Source: Varibaculum timonense_A
GTDB taxonomy: Bacteria > Actinomycetota > Actinomycetes > Actinomycetales > Actinomycetaceae
Reading direction: 5' to 3'
Length of the DNA stretch: 64,000 nt
NCBI RefSeq assembly: GCF_027694345.1
Contig: NZ_JAQEVU010000004.1
Location: 1-64,000 of the forward strand
Shown: one piece after another, positions 62,773 through 64,000 of the stretch
Numbering within the stretch: the stretch's first letter is position 1
How the letters are laid out: each line of letters opens with the position of its first letter
Translations under genes and position numbers: made by a program
Notes under the pieces: model-generated
Seen by the model: the letters and a program-made list of their open reading frames with translations, nothing else
Told to the model about the DNA's origin: nothing
Databases searched by the model: none

Positions 62773-63333
62773 ATGGCTGGAGAAACCCAGATAACGGTTG
62801 TTGGTAATCTGACTGCCGATCCGGAACTGCGCTACACTGCGCAGTCGGTTCCAGTGGCCTCATTTACCGTGGCCTCCACTCCCAGAACCTATAATCGCGC
62901 GTCCGGACAGTGGGAAGATGGTACCGCCATGTTTCTGCGTTGTTCCGCTTGGCGGGAAATGGCTGAAAATATCGCTGAATCTTTAACTAAAGGTATGCGG
63001 GTGATGGTTCACGGTCGCCTGCAACAACGCAATTGGGAACGTGATGGACAAAATCGTTCCTCAATAGAGATTCAAGTTGATGAAATCGGTCCGTCTTTAC
63101 GCTACGCGCAAGCTCAAGTTACCCGGATTCCTCGTTCAGGCGGTGGATTTAATCAGGGTGGACAGAGCGGATATGGGCAAGCTTCTCCAGCTGGCAGTTT
63201 CAATCAGGACATGAATCAGAATCTGGGAACGGGTTCTATGGATATGGCACAGCCTGAGGCAGCCGGGGTTGATAACCCGTGGGCTACCCCTGTTACCGAT
63301 GATAACGGCGACAATCAAGCGCCACCGTTTTAA
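62773..63333 (+). CDS. ssb: Single-stranded DNA-binding protein
   Basis: A 186-residue SSB. The OB fold covers about 1-115 (ITVVGNLTADPELRYTAQSV, FLRCSAWREMAENIAESLTK, VMVHGRLQQRNWERDGQNRS). A Gly/Gln/Asn-rich linker leads to the acidic interaction tip DDNGDNQAPPF. It sits between S6 and S18, the standard order; 21 nt after rpsF. Confidence 0.97.
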   Translation: MAGETQITVVGNLTADPELRYTAQSVPVASFTVASTPRTYNRASGQWEDGTAMFLRCSAWREMAENIAESLTKGMRVMVHGRLQQRNWERDGQNRSSIEIQVDEIGPSLRYAQAQVTRIPRSGGGFNQGGQSGYGQASPAGSFNQDMNQNLGTGSMDMAQPEAAGVDNPWATPVTDDNGDNQAPPF

Positions 63334-63383
63334 ATATTTCAGGATTAGACCTACAAAGTAGGTCGCACCATTAAGGAGTAAAT

Positions 63384-63626
63384 ATGGCGAAGAAAGTTCT
63401 TCGCGTTAAGCCGATAAAGAAAAAGGCTAACCCGTTACGGAATATGCCGGTTGATAAAATCGACTATAAAGATACCCCTTTCCTCAGGAAATTTATTTCT
63501 GATCGGGGAAAGATTCGCTCCCGGCGAGTAACCGGAGTTAGTGTTCAGCAACAGCGCGCCATCGCTAAAGCAGTAAAGAATGCCCGCGAAATGGCGTTGC
63601 TTCCCTATACAAGTTCTGGTCGCTGA
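63384..63626 (+). CDS. rpsR: 30S ribosomal protein S18
   Basis: An 80-residue basic protein: NMPVDKIDYKDTPFLRKFIS, RGKIRSRRVTGVSVQQQRAI, KNAREMALLPYTSSGR. This form has no zinc-binding cysteines, matching a C-minus S18. ATG is preceded by AAGGAG. Confidence 0.96.
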   Translation: MAKKVLRVKPIKKKANPLRNMPVDKIDYKDTPFLRKFISDRGKIRSRRVTGVSVQQQRAIAKAVKNAREMALLPYTSSGR

Positions 63627-63643
63627 TAGGAGGGATTATAGTC

Positions 63644-64000
63644 ATGGCAACAGCCAAAGTAATTTTAAATATGGATGTACCGGGGCTGGGTTCCTCCGGT
63701 GACGTAGTAACTGTAGCGCGTGGTTATGCCCGTAACTATCTGGTACCTCGGAAAATGGCTCACCCTTGGACTAAGGGTGCTCAAAAGCAGATAGACGAAA
63801 TGCTTCGGGCACGTAGGCGTCGGGAAATTTCGAATGTAGAGGACGCCCGCGCAGTTCGGGACGCAATCGAAGCTCACGATACCGTGGTAGTTTCCAAGCG
63901 AGCCGGTCATTCCGGTCGCCTGTTTGGAGCCGTATCCACCCAGGATGTGGTGGCTGCGGTTAAAGAACAGATTGGGCAAACTATTGATCGGCGCAAAGTC
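63644..64000 (+). CDS. rplI: 50S ribosomal protein L9 (3' end outside window)
   Basis: The first 119 codons of L9: MATAKVILNMDVPGLGSSGD, VVTVARGYARNYLVPRKMA. It begins 17 nt after rpsR with SD AGGAGG and runs off the window end, so about 30 C-terminal residues are missing. Confidence 0.95.
   Translation, partial: MATAKVILNMDVPGLGSSGDVVTVARGYARNYLVPRKMAHPWTKGAQKQIDEMLRARRRREISNVEDARAVRDAIEAHDTVVVSKRAGHSGRLFGAVSTQDVVAAVKEQIGQTIDRRKV

Overview
The window looks like chromosome from a low-to-mid GC actinobacterium, most plausibly of the family Actinomycetaceae (a Varibaculum/Mobiluncus-like organism; the genus is a guess). The evidence is Lsr2, the pcnA-NUDIX-DUF6049-murJ block with a pseudokinase-fused MurJ, the parB-parA-rsmG-jag-yidC-yidD-rnpA-rpmH-dnaA origin block, the TadE/DUF4244/helicase neighbourhood, and LPXTG and CAP-domain surface proteins. 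An oxygen-independent ribonucleotide reductase (nrdD/nrdG) points to anaerobic or facultative growth. There is no phage, transposase or CRISPR array; apart from a few surface-protein genes this is core chromosome.

Layout. 1-4.7 kb: tRNA-Pro, then a leftward operon tmk-holB-secreted hydrolase-crcB-crcB. 4.8-13 kb: pcnA, diverging from NUDIX-DUF6049-murJ. 13.0-13.45 kb: a repeat-rich, strongly folded spacer next to tRNA-Lys. It carries a 19-bp copy of the tRNA 3' end and looks like the scar of a small integration. 13.6-17.6 kb: purT, lsr2, gpmA and an MsmK-type ABC ATPase with a folded leader. 17.9-23.4 kb: two CAP-domain surface proteins. The first, an LPXTG-anchored coiled-coil protein, is broken by a frameshift at its start and by an in-frame TAA. 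24-32 kb: topA, an LRV-repeat membrane protein, nrdDG with two NrdR boxes in its promoter, and a PAP2 phosphatase. 32-35.7 kb: a DEAH helicase convergent with three small TadE/DUF4244 genes. 35.8-45 kb: hemL, two secreted Pro/Ser/Thr-rich membrane-anchored proteins, an unknown 238-aa protein, a HisC-type aminotransferase, purB, an HMA metal chaperone and DedA. 45-49.5 kb: a polytopic protein with a pseudokinase and an LPG-synthase-like domain, then a DsbA/CcdA thiol-redox pair. 49.6-51.9 kb: a PLP aminotransferase and a Ddl-like ligase. 51.9-59.4 kb: the origin block, with two parS sites inside parB and dnaA at its right end. 59.4-64 kb: the likely oriC spacer, a class A PBP, then rpsF-ssb-rpsR-rplI (rplI cut by the window end).

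How the genes fit together. Most serve replication and segregation (dnaA, parAB, holB, tmk, topA, ssb, nrdDG), the envelope (MurJ, PBP, YidC, Ddl, PAP2, DedA, YbhN-like protein, surface proteins) and translation (rpmH, rnpA, pcnA, rsmG, rpsF, rpsR, rplI). Unusual points: dnaA is not followed by dnaN-recF-gyrB; two different polytopic membrane proteins each carry a degenerate kinase domain; the Tad-like pilin genes lack a nearby ATPase; and the blocks topA / tmk-holB and murJ / aminotransferase-ddl-par, usually close together in actinobacteria, lie far apart here.
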